DNA of 15,486 nt from Oscillospiraceae bacterium. GTDB taxonomy: Bacteria; Bacillota; Clostridia; Oscillospirales; Oscillospiraceae. Position 1 is the stretch's first letter. Every line of letters starts with the position of its first letter. The translations under genes and the position numbers were made by a program. The notes below the pieces were generated by a model that was not told the DNA's origin, made no database searches, and saw only the letters and a program-made list of their open reading frames with translations. The stretch spans positions 1 to 15,486 of the forward strand of contig JAIEFH010000263.1 in assembly GCA_029067025.1 (NCBI GenBank), in the 5' to 3' direction. Of this stretch, positions 1 to 7,046 are shown in pieces.

Positions 1-337
1 TTGGTTTATAATCCCCTGGCCCCCCCCCCGGGGGCCACCCCGGCCCCGCCCCCGCCCGCCGGGCACGGCGGGCGTGTACCCCCTGGGTGGAGCCCCCGGT
101 GAGGAACAGGCAGGAATCAAAGCCAAACCGCTTGGCCCAGCAGGCTTCCGCCGCTTGGATGGCGTCGGGTTCGTCCCCAAACAGGTTGCCGGTGGCGCCG
201 TTTTCCGTAAAGTCCAGCTCAGACGGCCAGGTGGTAAAACCCCCTGGCAGGGACGTACCGTGGTGTCCGGGCATATCCAGCCGGAGGGGCTTTTGGGCGG
301 CCAGCGCCCGGAGGCTGTCGTAAAGCGGGGTGGGCAT
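1..337 (-). CDS. Orn/Lys/Arg decarboxylase-family PLP enzyme, N-terminal part (cut by window edge)
   Basis: This is the first ~112 codons of a fold-type I PLP enzyme of the Orn/Lys/Arg decarboxylase group (a family that decarboxylates basic amino acids); substrate cannot be assigned. Visible family marks are RLDMPGHHGT near residue 19, DFTE near 42, the ATGNLFG stretch near 48, and FLTGGSTQGVHA near 78, the loop that normally holds the cofactor phosphate. The lysine that binds PLP would lie beyond the window. The ATG at 337 begins 3 bases after the stop of the kinase-Nudix gene; its own ribosome-binding site is weak, so translation is probably coupled. From codon 89 on (bases 1-70) the reading frame stays open but becomes an Arg/Gly/Pro-rich string from nearly pure G/C sequence with no family likeness, suspected to be a contig-end error. 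Family call is good; exact enzyme unknown. Confidence 0.75.
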   Translation of the reverse strand, partial: MPTPLYDSLRALAAQKPLRLDMPGHHGTSLPGGFTTWPSELDFTENGATGNLFGDEPDAIQAAEACWAKRFGFDSCLFLTGGSTQGVHARRARRAGAGPGWPPGGGPGDYKP

Positions 338-340
338 GGT

Positions 341-1270
341 TCACCGCCCGCCCAGAAAGGCTTCCGCTTTTTTGAGGGTGTCCCGGTCGGAGGAATGGGT
401 GAGCCGCTCCATGGCCGCGTCAAAGGGCAGGAACCGGGCGTCCGCCACCTCCTCGGGCTGGCAGACGATCCCGCCGTCGTGGGCCCGGGCCAGGAAGAAC
501 ACCACGTCCTTCATGTGGCCGGGACGGGGGGAGTAGGTGATGACCTCCCGGAAGCCGTCGAGGAAGTCTACCGTCAGGCTGGTCTCCTCCATGATCTCAC
601 GGGTAGCGGTCTCGCGCTCCGTCTCCTTATGCTCCACATGGCCCTTGCACAGGGTGATGTGGCCCTTGGTGCTGGTGAGGATGAGGTAAAAACGCCTGCC
701 GTTGTCATCCTCGCGGAAGATCACCGCGCCGCAGCTTTTTTCCTGTTTCATATCGTCAAGTCCTTTGATAATGAGTGTGATATTTTCTTCAATCGGCCTT
801 GTTCCATCTACAGAGAGTACGGGGCAGTGGAGCGTGCCGAGCCAGTCCTCCACATCACGCTCCGATCTTGACGCGGCCATGCGGAAAAACTGCTCCTCCT
901 GCTGGTACAGGTCGCCGCCGGGCAGCATCCTGTTTCCAAATTTTTGGAAAGAACGGTTCCTTACCCGCCGCATCCGTATTTCCTTGGGAACTTGGAGAAA
1001 CACGGTGCACCAAAAAAATGAGGGGATGGCCTGCCCAAAATCGGCCTTCACTGACGCAAGCACGAAGCTTTCATGCCGCCGGATTTCAGACAGCAGAAGC
1101 GCTTCCACTTCGCTTCGTGAACGGGGGCTGTCATACAGGTAATTTGGGTTGGTTTTTGGGAAATAGAGGTCTTCGATGTCGATGAAGTGACAGTCAAGGC
1201 GCCCGGCCAATGCCCGGCCCAGCGTACTTTTGCCGCTGCCGTTGCAGCCGCATATAAGAATGCCGCTCAT
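341..1270 (-). CDS. P-loop kinase-like / Nudix hydrolase fusion protein
   Basis: The 309-residue product has two parts. Residues 1-173 form a small P-loop nucleoside/shikimate-kinase-like domain, with Walker A GCNGSGKST at 8-16 and an FIDIEDLYF stretch near 29-37 as in small kinases. Residues 174-309 form a Nudix hydrolase: SCGAVIF at 179-185 starts the fold, and the Nudix box spans 210-232 with E216, R224, E225, E228 and E229 present, but Ser231 where Gly is usual. Family knowledge: such kinases move phosphate from ATP to a small substrate, and Nudix enzymes cleave X-linked nucleoside diphosphates, often Ap4A-like. The true substrates are not visible. The ATG overlaps the stop of the PII-like gene (ATGA) and no strong ribosome-binding site precedes it, so it is probably coupled. 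An internal ribosome-binding site and ATG at 751 could also give a free 136-residue Nudix protein. The kinase half looks more AT-rich than the Nudix half. Confidence 0.85.
   Translation of the reverse strand: MSGILICGCNGSGKSTLGRALAGRLDCHFIDIEDLYFPKTNPNYLYDSPRSRSEVEALLLSEIRRHESFVLASVKADFGQAIPSFFWCTVFLQVPKEIRMRRVRNRSFQKFGNRMLPGGDLYQQEEQFFRMAASRSERDVEDWLGTLHCPVLSVDGTRPIEENITLIIKGLDDMKQEKSCGAVIFREDDNGRRFYLILTSTKGHITLCKGHVEHKETERETATREIMEETSLTVDFLDGFREVITYSPRPGHMKDVVFFLARAHDGGIVCQPEEVADARFLPFDAAMERLTHSSDRDTLKKAEAFLGGR
749..766 (-). promoter_or_regulatory. Internal ribosome-binding site and alternative Nudix start
   Basis: AAAGGA at 766-761 lies 9 bases before an ATG at 751-749 that begins MKQEKSCGAVIF, the natural beginning of a Nudix domain. 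Inside the fused frame the same bases are read as the linker residues KGL. It is either a remnant of a formerly separate gene or a working second start. Confidence 0.5.
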
Positions 1271-1965
1271 TCGTCGGTCTCATCGCCGGCCAGCTCCAGC
1301 AGGCGCATCCCGGCGGTGCCGGTGACGGGCAGGGAGAACACGATGGACTGGGCCTTGGTGTTCAGCCCCGCCTTGTCCATGATGGCCCGCATGATACGGT
1401 TCCGGGTCTCCGACTTCACCACGATGAACACCATTTCCTTCTCGTTCACCAGGGAGAAGCCCAGGAATTTCTCCGCCTTCTCCATGCCGGTGCCCTTGGC
1501 GTGGAGGACGGTGCCGCCCCCGGCCTGCTGCTCCCGGGCGGCGTCCATAATCAGCTCGGTGTGGCCCTGGTTGGCGATGACCACCAGCAGCTCGTATTTC
1601 GTGTCCTTCAAGACGCTCTCCTCCCCTTTTTCAAAGCCTTGGCCGTCGGTGAGAAAGGCCAGCGGCTTCTTGCCGCCGATGCTGGCCAGCGGGATGATAA
1701 AGGCAATGCCCGTGCCGGGCACGTCGATTTTCAGCTCCCTCTGCATGGCGGCCTTCACTGTCCGCCAGGTGCTGCGGGTGACCATGGAGAAGGTGACCAC
1801 CTTCTCCGTCTTTTCCAGCCCGAAGTAGTCCAGCAGCTCGCTGCGCGCCGTCCCCGCGCCCAGGGCGCTCAGGGTGACGGTGACGCTGTGCCGGGCAAAC
1901 AGCTCCAAAAACCGCCTGGCGGAGCCGCGCTCGGTGATGGTGACCATCAAATACAATTCGTTCAA
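1267..1965 (-). CDS. Tandem PII-like signalling protein
   Basis: This is a 232-residue soluble protein made of two PII/GlnB-like halves, about residues 1-105 and 122-225. Each half begins with a hydrophobic strand (LYLMVTITERG; YELLVVIANQG), has a mid-section ending in a strand before helix two (KVVTFSMV; EMVFIVV), and closes with a similar strand (GIAFIIPLASIGG; SIVFSLPVTGTAGM). Classical PII proteins are ~110 residues and trimeric, bind nucleotides and plug or release a partner transporter; a tandem form is a known variant. It lies 15 bases after the DUF1538 transporter gene, so the transporter is the likely partner (inference). The start is TTG at 1965, chosen because GGGGAGGGAG (1979-1970) lies just upstream; the next in-frame ATG at codon 7 would place that site too far away. 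The ligand cannot be told from the sequence. Confidence 0.85.
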   Translation of the reverse strand: MNELYLMVTITERGSARRFLELFARHSVTVTLSALGAGTARSELLDYFGLEKTEKVVTFSMVTRSTWRTVKAAMQRELKIDVPGTGIAFIIPLASIGGKKPLAFLTDGQGFEKGEESVLKDTKYELLVVIANQGHTELIMDAAREQQAGGGTVLHAKGTGMEKAEKFLGFSLVNEKEMVFIVVKSETRNRIMRAIMDKAGLNTKAQSIVFSLPVTGTAGMRLLELAGDETDE

Positions 1966-1980
1966 GCCGCTCCCTCCCCG

Positions 1981-3534
1981 TTATAGTTCGATAATGGCGT
2001 CGTCGTCCAGCTCGTCAAAGGACAGCGCAGGGGCGGGCTGGGCCTTGGCGGCGGCGCGCTGGCGGGCCTGATAGACCATGCCCAGGATCTGGATGGCGAT
2101 CAGGGGCGTCATGGCCACCATGGCCACCACCCCAAAGGCGTCGGTGACGATGTTGCCCCCGACGGCCACGCAGGCCCCCTGCGCGAAGGGCAGCAGGAAG
2201 GTGGCGGTCATGGGCCCGGAAGCCACGCCGCCGGAGTCAAAGGCGATGGCGGTGAAGATATGCGGCACAAAGAAGGACAAAATAATGGCAATGGCATAGC
2301 CCGGGATGAGGAACCACAGGATGGACACCCCCGTCAGCACCCGTATCATGGCAAGGCCGATGGACACGGCCACGCCCACAGACAGGCTGGCCCCCATGGC
2401 GGTGCTGGAGATGGCCCCGTCGGTGATCTCCTCCACCTGGCGGTTGAGCACGTAGACGGCGGGCTCCGCCTTGACAATGAAATAGCCGATGACCATGCCC
2501 ACCGGGACGATGATCCAGCGGCAGTCAAGCCCCGCCATGACCTGGCCCAGATAGTTGCCCGCGGGCATGAAGCCCACGTTGGCCCCGGTGAGAAACAGCA
2601 CCAGGCCGATGTAGGTGTAGACCAGGCCCACGCCGATCTTTTTCAGCGTCCGAATGGACAGCTTCAGGGATACCACTTGGAAAATCCCGAACAGGGCCGT
2701 GATGGGCAGAAGGGAAATGGCGATTTCCTTCATGTAGGTGGGCAGGCCGCTGCGGAACAGCGCCCACAGCTCCACCGAGTCAGTGATCTCCGGCAGGACG
2801 GGGGCGGTGTACGCGCCGTCCTCGGGGCGGAAAATCATGCCCAGGATGAGCACCGCCAAAATGGGGCCGATGGAACACAGGGCTACCAGGCCAAAGCTGT
2901 CGTCCGCCGCGTGGCGGTCGTTACGGATGGCGGAGATGCCCACGCCCAGGGCCATGATGAAGGGGACGGTCATGGGCCCGGTGGTGACGCCGCCGGAGTC
3001 AAAGGCCACGGCCAGAAAGTCGCGGGGGACAAACAGAGCCAAAACGAACACCACAATATAGAAAAACACCAGCATGGGGGGGAGGGGGATGGCGAACAGC
3101 ATACGCAGCAGGGCCAGCACCAGGAAAATGCCAACCCCCGCCGCCACCGCCAGGATCAGCGTCATGTTGGGGACGGCGGGCACTTGTCCCGCCAGCACCT
3201 GGAGGTCGGGCTCCGAGATAGTGATGAGGAAGCCCAGCAGAAAGCCCATGGCGATGATGACCGGCAGGCTGCGGCTGCGGGTGACGGCGGTGCCCACCCG
3301 CTCCCCCATGGGGGTCATGCTGGCCTCCGCCCCCAGGGTGAAGAACATCACGCCCACAATAATCATGGCCGCGCCCAGAAGGAAGCACAGCAGGATGCTG
3401 GGGGAGATGGGGGCCACGCTGAAGCACAGCACCACCACAATGCCCACAATAGGCAGCACCGCGCTCAGCGCCTCCAGCAGCTTCGCCTTTAATTTTGGGA
3501 GGGAACCGCGCAACCGCTCCACCGTCCTTTCCAT
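1981..3534 (-). CDS. DUF1538 integral membrane protein, internally duplicated (putative transporter)
   Basis: This 517-residue protein has many membrane helices and two DUF1538 units. The duplication shows directly: LGAEASMTPMG near 67 pairs with TGANVGFMPAG near 326; EPDLQVLAGQV at 108-118 with EPAVYVLNRQV at 367-377; FDSGGVTTGPMT from 178 with FDSGGVASGPMT from 432; DDSFGLVAL near 211 with TDAFGVVAM near 464. A basic N-terminus precedes the first helix and the C-terminus is a soluble tail ending FDELDDDAIIEL. DUF1538 proteins are taken to be permeases, but the substrate is unknown; the paired FDSGG motifs in loops or re-entrant segments are the likely substrate or ion site (inference). ATG at 3534 has GGTGGAG 8 bases upstream. 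It is the first gene of a minus-strand operon with a PII-like gene next, as is typical for PII-regulated transporters. Confidence 0.85.
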   Translation of the reverse strand: MERTVERLRGSLPKLKAKLLEALSAVLPIVGIVVVLCFSVAPISPSILLCFLLGAAMIIVGVMFFTLGAEASMTPMGERVGTAVTRSRSLPVIIAMGFLLGFLITISEPDLQVLAGQVPAVPNMTLILAVAAGVGIFLVLALLRMLFAIPLPPMLVFFYIVVFVLALFVPRDFLAVAFDSGGVTTGPMTVPFIMALGVGISAIRNDRHAADDSFGLVALCSIGPILAVLILGMIFRPEDGAYTAPVLPEITDSVELWALFRSGLPTYMKEIAISLLPITALFGIFQVVSLKLSIRTLKKIGVGLVYTYIGLVLFLTGANVGFMPAGNYLGQVMAGLDCRWIIVPVGMVIGYFIVKAEPAVYVLNRQVEEITDGAISSTAMGASLSVGVAVSIGLAMIRVLTGVSILWFLIPGYAIAIILSFFVPHIFTAIAFDSGGVASGPMTATFLLPFAQGACVAVGGNIVTDAFGVVAMVAMTPLIAIQILGMVYQARQRAAAKAQPAPALSFDELDDDAIIEL

Positions 3535-3567
3535 GGCACAAACTCCACCATTTTATCAATATGTAGC

Positions 3568-3596
3568 AGTATATCAAAAAGTGAGGGGTTTGCCAA
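3568..3596 (-). promoter_or_regulatory. Sigma-A promoter of the DUF1538 / PII-like operon
   Basis: TTGGCA at 3596-3591 and TATACT at 3573-3568 are separated by 17 bases, each matching the consensus at five of six positions. Transcription should start near 3561, leaving a leader of about 27 bases before the ATG at 3534. Confidence 0.75.
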
Positions 3597-3660
3597 CACC
3601 CGGGCGGAAATTTTTGTTGACGCTTACAGCGCCGTCCAGAGAGAAAAAAGCGGTTTGTGG

Positions 3661-3689
3661 TTGTTTTCGGCGGTGGAATGTGGTATCAT
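3661..3689 (+). promoter_or_regulatory. Candidate sigma-A promoter for galM-transketolase genes
   Basis: TTGTTT at 3661-3666, a 17-base spacer, and TATCAT at 3684-3689 preceded by TGG (an extended -10). The -35 is weak and the -10 good. The start would be near 3696, about 57 bases before galM. It is divergent from the DUF1538 promoter. Confidence 0.5.
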
Positions 3690-3752
3690 AAACGCGCGTG
3701 AACATATGAAGTCTGTCTACGGGCCGGGCCTGCCCGGCGGAGCGGAGGCGCG

Positions 3753-4823
3753 ATGGAACAAAACAGAACGGCCTTTGGCCGTATGCCCGATGGGACGGAA
3801 GTGGAGGAGATCACCCTGCGCAACGGGGGGATGGCCTGCAAGGTCATCACCTACGGCGGCGCGGTGCGCTCGCTGGTGGTTCCTGACCGGGACGGAAACC
3901 CGGTGGATGTGGTGCTGGGCTTTGACACGCTGGAGGACTATATGGCCCAGGACAAATATATCGGCGCCCTGGTGGGCCGGTACGCCAACCGCATCGGTGG
4001 GGCGAAATTCACCTTGAATGGCGTGGAGTACAGGCTTGCCGCCAACAACGGGGAAAACGCCCTCCACGGGGGGGACGTGGGCTTCGACAAGCAGGTGTGG
4101 ACGGTGGAGGAGCAGACGGACAATTCCGTTACCCTCTCCCTCGTAAGCCCCGACGGGCAGGAGGGGTATCCCGGGACGCTGGCTGTCCGGGTGACCTATG
4201 CGCTGTTGAAGAAAGGGCTGGCGATTGACTACTGGGCCAGGAGCGATAAGGATACCGTCTGCAATCTCACCAACCACTGCTACTTCAACCTGTCCGGGCA
4301 CGACAGCGGCAGCGTGGAGAGCCAGGACATCCGGCTGAACGCCTCCCGGTACACCCCCATTGTCCCCGGCTCCATCCCCACCGGGGAGGTCGCCCCGGTG
4401 GACGGTACCTTCATGGATTTGCGCCATGTCCAGCCCATTGGGGCCTGCGTCGACGAGGACTTTGAGCAGCTTGCCATAGCGGGGGGCTGGGACCACAACT
4501 GGGTCATCGACGGCTGGGATGGGGAGACGCTTCGGTCCGCCGCCTGGGCCTGGTCGCCGGATACCTGCATCGTCATGGAGACGTTTACCACCATGCCCGG
4601 CGTGCAGTTCTACGCGGGCAACTACCTGGACGGCTGCCCCGCCGGCAAGGGGGGCGCCCCCTACGGCAAGCGCCACGGCTTCTGCCTGGAAACCCAGTTC
4701 TTCCCCGACAGCCCAAACCAGTCCGAGTTCCCCTCCTGCGTGCTGAGGGCCGGGGAGGAGTACCACAGCACCACCATTTACCGCTTTTCCGCCCCCGACC
4801 CCAGGGAGCTGGATCTGTCTTAA
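3753..4823 (+). CDS. galM: Aldose 1-epimerase (mutarotase)
   Basis: A 356-residue cytoplasmic enzyme of the GalM family, which interconverts alpha and beta anomers of glucose, galactose and related sugars. Family marks are easy to see: GRYANRI with R80, NNGENALHGG with H105, NLTNHCYFNLSG with catalytic acid H175, GGWDHNWV with D247, and the end motif GFCLETQFFPDSPNQ with catalytic base E313. Length is normal for the family (~340-360). The ATG at 3753 has GGAGG at 3744-3748; the 4-base spacing is short. The transketolase subunit genes follow 65 bases later with no terminator between, so the three probably share a transcript and serve sugar entry into central metabolism. The divergent neighbour is the DUF1538 operon. 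Confidence 0.95.
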   Translation: MEQNRTAFGRMPDGTEVEEITLRNGGMACKVITYGGAVRSLVVPDRDGNPVDVVLGFDTLEDYMAQDKYIGALVGRYANRIGGAKFTLNGVEYRLAANNGENALHGGDVGFDKQVWTVEEQTDNSVTLSLVSPDGQEGYPGTLAVRVTYALLKKGLAIDYWARSDKDTVCNLTNHCYFNLSGHDSGSVESQDIRLNASRYTPIVPGSIPTGEVAPVDGTFMDLRHVQPIGACVDEDFEQLAIAGGWDHNWVIDGWDGETLRSAAWAWSPDTCIVMETFTTMPGVQFYAGNYLDGCPAGKGGAPYGKRHGFCLETQFFPDSPNQSEFPSCVLRAGEEYHSTTIYRFSAPDPRELDLS

Positions 4824-4888
4824 CAACGAATTCCCGCAAACCGCTCGCGCCTCATTGTGCGGTCTTGCCAAAAGAAAGAAGGAATATA

Positions 4889-5734
4889 ATGACTGCCAAC
4901 GAGAAAAAGGCGCTGCAAATCACCGCTTGCAAGGTGCGCATCGGCATCATTGAGAGCACCCATGCCGCCAAGGCGGGCCACCCGGGCGGAAGCCTGTCCT
5001 CCGCCGAGCTGTTTACCTACCTCTATTTCAAGGAAATGGACGTGGATCCCGCGGATCCCGAGAAGCGGAACCGGGACCGGTTTGTGCTGTCCAAAGGCCA
5101 CTGCGCGCCGGGGCTGTACGCCGCGCTGGCGCTGAAGGGGTTCTTCCCCTGGGAGGATCTCAAGACCCTGCGTCATATCGACAGCTACCTCCAGGGCCAC
5201 CCGGACATGAAGGCCATCCCCGGGGTGGATATGTCCACCGGCTCCCTGGGCCAGGGCATCTCCGCCGCCTGCGGCATGGCGCTGGCCGCCAAGAAGCAGG
5301 GCAACCCCTGCCGGATCTACACCCTGCTGGGGGACGGCGAGATCCAGGAGGGCCAGGTGTGGGAGGCCCTGATGTTCGCCCACCACTACAAGCTGGACAA
5401 CCTGTGCGTGGTCATCGACAACAACGGCCTCCAGATCGACGGGCCGGTAGAGCAGGTCATGAGCCCCTACCCCATTTTGGACAAGCTGCGGGCCTTTGGC
5501 CTGGAGGCCATGGAGGTGGACGGCCACGACTTCGACGCGCTGGAAAACGCCTTCGACCAGGCCCGCACCGTGATGGGCCGGCCCTTCGCCATTGTGATGA
5601 AAACCACCAAGGGCAAGGGAGTCAGCTATATGGAGAACCAGGCGGGCTGGCACGGCAAGGCCCCCAACGACGAGCAGGCCGAGGTGGCGCTGAAGGAACT
5701 GAACGCCGAATTGGCCAGACTGGAGGCGATGTAA
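4889..5734 (+). CDS. Transketolase, N-terminal (TPP-binding) subunit
   Basis: This 281-residue protein is the first half of a split transketolase, which uses thiamine diphosphate to move two-carbon units between sugar phosphates in the non-oxidative pentose phosphate pathway. Visible: GHPGGSLSSAE at 30-40, SKGHCAPG near 68-75, the GDG(E) at 148-150 to NN at 178-179 thiamine-diphosphate/metal motif, and KTTKGKGVSYME near 218. The chosen start is ATG at 4889, with AAGGA five bases upstream; an in-frame TTG at 4865 adds eight residues but has no ribosome-binding site. Its partner subunit begins one base after its stop. Split transketolases are common in Clostridia, and the two chains form one enzyme. 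Dihydroxyacetone- or DXP-synthase-like activity is a less likely alternative. Confidence 0.93.
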   Translation: MTANEKKALQITACKVRIGIIESTHAAKAGHPGGSLSSAELFTYLYFKEMDVDPADPEKRNRDRFVLSKGHCAPGLYAALALKGFFPWEDLKTLRHIDSYLQGHPDMKAIPGVDMSTGSLGQGISAACGMALAAKKQGNPCRIYTLLGDGEIQEGQVWEALMFAHHYKLDNLCVVIDNNGLQIDGPVEQVMSPYPILDKLRAFGLEAMEVDGHDFDALENAFDQARTVMGRPFAIVMKTTKGKGVSYMENQAGWHGKAPNDEQAEVALKELNAELARLEAM

Positions 5735-5735
5735 A

Positions 5736-6680
5736 ATGGCGGACGTGAAGAAAATTGCCACCCGGACGGGGTACGGCGAGGCACTGAAGGAGCTGGGCGC
5801 CATCCATGACAACATCGTGGTGTTCGACGCGGATTTGGCGGGCTCCACCATGACTGGGGTGTTTGGCAAGGCGTTCCCCGACCGGCACTTCAATTGCGGC
5901 ATCGCCGAGGGCAACATGATGGCCGCCGCCGCCGGGGCCGCCTCCATGGGTATGGTGGCGTTCGCCTCCTCCTTTGCCATGTTCGCGGCGGGACGGGCCT
6001 ACGAGCAGGTGCGCAACTCCATCGGCTATACCCGGCTGAACGTGAAGATCGGCGCCTCCCACGGCGGCATCTCCGTGGGCGAGGACGGCGCCTCCCACCA
6101 GTGCCTGGAGGACTTTGCCCTCATGCGCTCCATCCCCGGCATGGTGGTCATGTCCCCCGCCGACGCGGTGGAGGCCAGGGCCATGGTCAAAGCCGCCTAT
6201 GAGCATGACGGCCCTGTATATATGCGCTTCGGGCGCTCCCCGGTGCCCGTGTTCCACGACGAGGACAGCTTCGTCTTTACCATCGGCAAGGGCGATGTCA
6301 TGCGGGACGGCACCGATGTGGCCATCATTGCCAACGGCCTGCTGGTGGCCGAGGCGGTGGAGGCCGGGAAGCTGCTGGCCCAGCGGGGCATCGAGGCTCG
6401 GATCATCAACATGGCCACCATCAAGCCCCTGGATGAGGAGCTGGTGCTCAAGGCCGCGGCGGACTGCGGGAAGATCGTCACCTGCGAGGAACACTCCGTC
6501 ATCGGCGGGCTGGGCGAGGCGGTGTGCTCCCTGCTCAGCGAGAAGCGGCCCACCCCGGTGCGGCGCATCGGCACCAACGACGTGTTCGGCCACTCCGGCC
6601 CGGCGGCGGCGCTGCTGGAGGAGTTCGGCCTGTGCGCGGACAACATCGCCAAGGTGGCGGAGGAATTTGTGAGAGCTTGA
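5736..6680 (+). CDS. Transketolase, C-terminal subunit
   Basis: This 314-residue partner supplies the pyrimidine-binding and C-terminal domains of transketolase. Seen: RTGYGEALKEL at 10-20, DADLAGST near 31, the FNCGIAEGNM segment with E58, the glutamate that activates thiamine diphosphate in this family, the GASHGGISVGEDGASHQ loop near 107-122, and a C-terminal domain with VTCEEHSVIGGLG. The ATG follows the previous stop by one base, with GGAGG (5722-5726) nine bases upstream inside the preceding gene, so the two subunits are made together. A strong terminator starts 10 bases after the stop. Length matches stand-alone C-terminal subunits (~310). Confidence 0.93.
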   Translation: MADVKKIATRTGYGEALKELGAIHDNIVVFDADLAGSTMTGVFGKAFPDRHFNCGIAEGNMMAAAAGAASMGMVAFASSFAMFAAGRAYEQVRNSIGYTRLNVKIGASHGGISVGEDGASHQCLEDFALMRSIPGMVVMSPADAVEARAMVKAAYEHDGPVYMRFGRSPVPVFHDEDSFVFTIGKGDVMRDGTDVAIIANGLLVAEAVEAGKLLAQRGIEARIINMATIKPLDEELVLKAAADCGKIVTCEEHSVIGGLGEAVCSLLSEKRPTPVRRIGTNDVFGHSGPAAALLEEFGLCADNIAKVAEEFVRA

Positions 6681-6689
6681 CCAAGTGAG

Positions 6690-6719
6690 AGAGCGGCCCC
6701 GAGAGGGGCCGCTCTTTTT
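6690..6719 (+). terminator. Intrinsic terminator after the transketolase genes
   Basis: A perfect 11-base-pair stem, AGAGCGGCCCC (6690-6700) and GGGGCCGCTCT (6705-6715), with a GAGA tetraloop and a run of T at 6715-6719. It begins 10 bases after the tkt C-subunit stop. Confidence 0.92.
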
Positions 6720-7003
6720 GCCGCAGGGATCCGAAACTGAATCATTTTTCCGAAATTCTGAAAATCGTGGATTTCACCGGGAAATTCCCCTTGACAGAAC
6801 TTATGTCAACCGGATCGCGGGGGAAATTGCCGAGACAGTGTTGCACAATGGTGTGGAAGTTTCTGTTGAAGTTGTGGAAGCATTGAAAACAAAGGGGTTG
6901 CCATAAAGTAGAATACGGGATGCTGATAAATGCCGCCGGATTTTGACCAATTTTATTTTGTGCGTTCCGTCAAAAATAATTTATGGACAAGGACATAAAG
7001 AGG
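6720..7003. other. Convergent intergenic region with repeat copy A
   Basis: The stretch lies between the ends of the transketolase and PBP2 genes. It is more AT-rich than the genes around it. I see no convincing gene: the one open frame across it (6685-6906) begins inside the terminator stem. It contains diverged repeat copy A (6761-6901) and then an AT-rich tail with nothing recognisable. Confidence 0.6.
6761..6901 (+). repeat. Diverged repeat, copy A
   Basis: Resembles 11167-11293 (copy B) in the same orientation. The best block, 6777-6807, matches 11184-11215 at 26 of 31 aligned bases with one gap, including CCGGGAAA, CCCTTGACA and TTATGTC. The rest shares GTGG(A)/TTGAA(A) runs and an (A)GGGGTT end. 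Copy A holds the inverted repeat TTGACA / TGTCAA (6791-6796, 6804-6809). It lies downstream of both flanking genes, so it is not a promoter region. Identity outside the core block is loose. Confidence 0.5.
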
Positions 7004-7035
7004 GGGCCGCGCGGAACAAAGTTCCGGCACGGCCC
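7004..7035 (-). terminator. Probable terminator after the PBP2 gene
   Basis: Read on the minus strand, GGGCCGTGC(C)GGAAC (7035-7021) pairs with GTTCCGCGCGGCCC (7017-7004): 14 pairs with one bulged C and a three-base loop. It lies 11 bases after the PBP2 stop. The following T run is poor (CCTCTTTATG), so strength is uncertain. Confidence 0.6.
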
Positions 7036-7046
7036 TTTGCGTTTGC

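Noticed and set aside
2260..3492. 410-residue open frame on the plus strand opposite the DUF1538 gene
   Set aside because: His/Gln/Gly/Asp-rich composition with no motif, a typical antisense frame of GC-rich membrane protein DNA; the minus-strand gene has clear duplicated motifs.
3717..4871. 384-residue open frame on the minus strand opposite galM
   Set aside because: Antisense shadow without motifs or ribosome-binding site; galM is unmistakable.
6791..6830. TTGACA in repeat copy A as a promoter
   Set aside because: No acceptable -10 at 16-18 bases on either strand and no gene downstream; the same holds for copy B on the plus strand.
6685..6906. 73-residue open frame after the transketolase genes
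   Set aside because: It starts inside the terminator and covers repeat copy A; no family likeness, and copy B has a stop in the matching frame.
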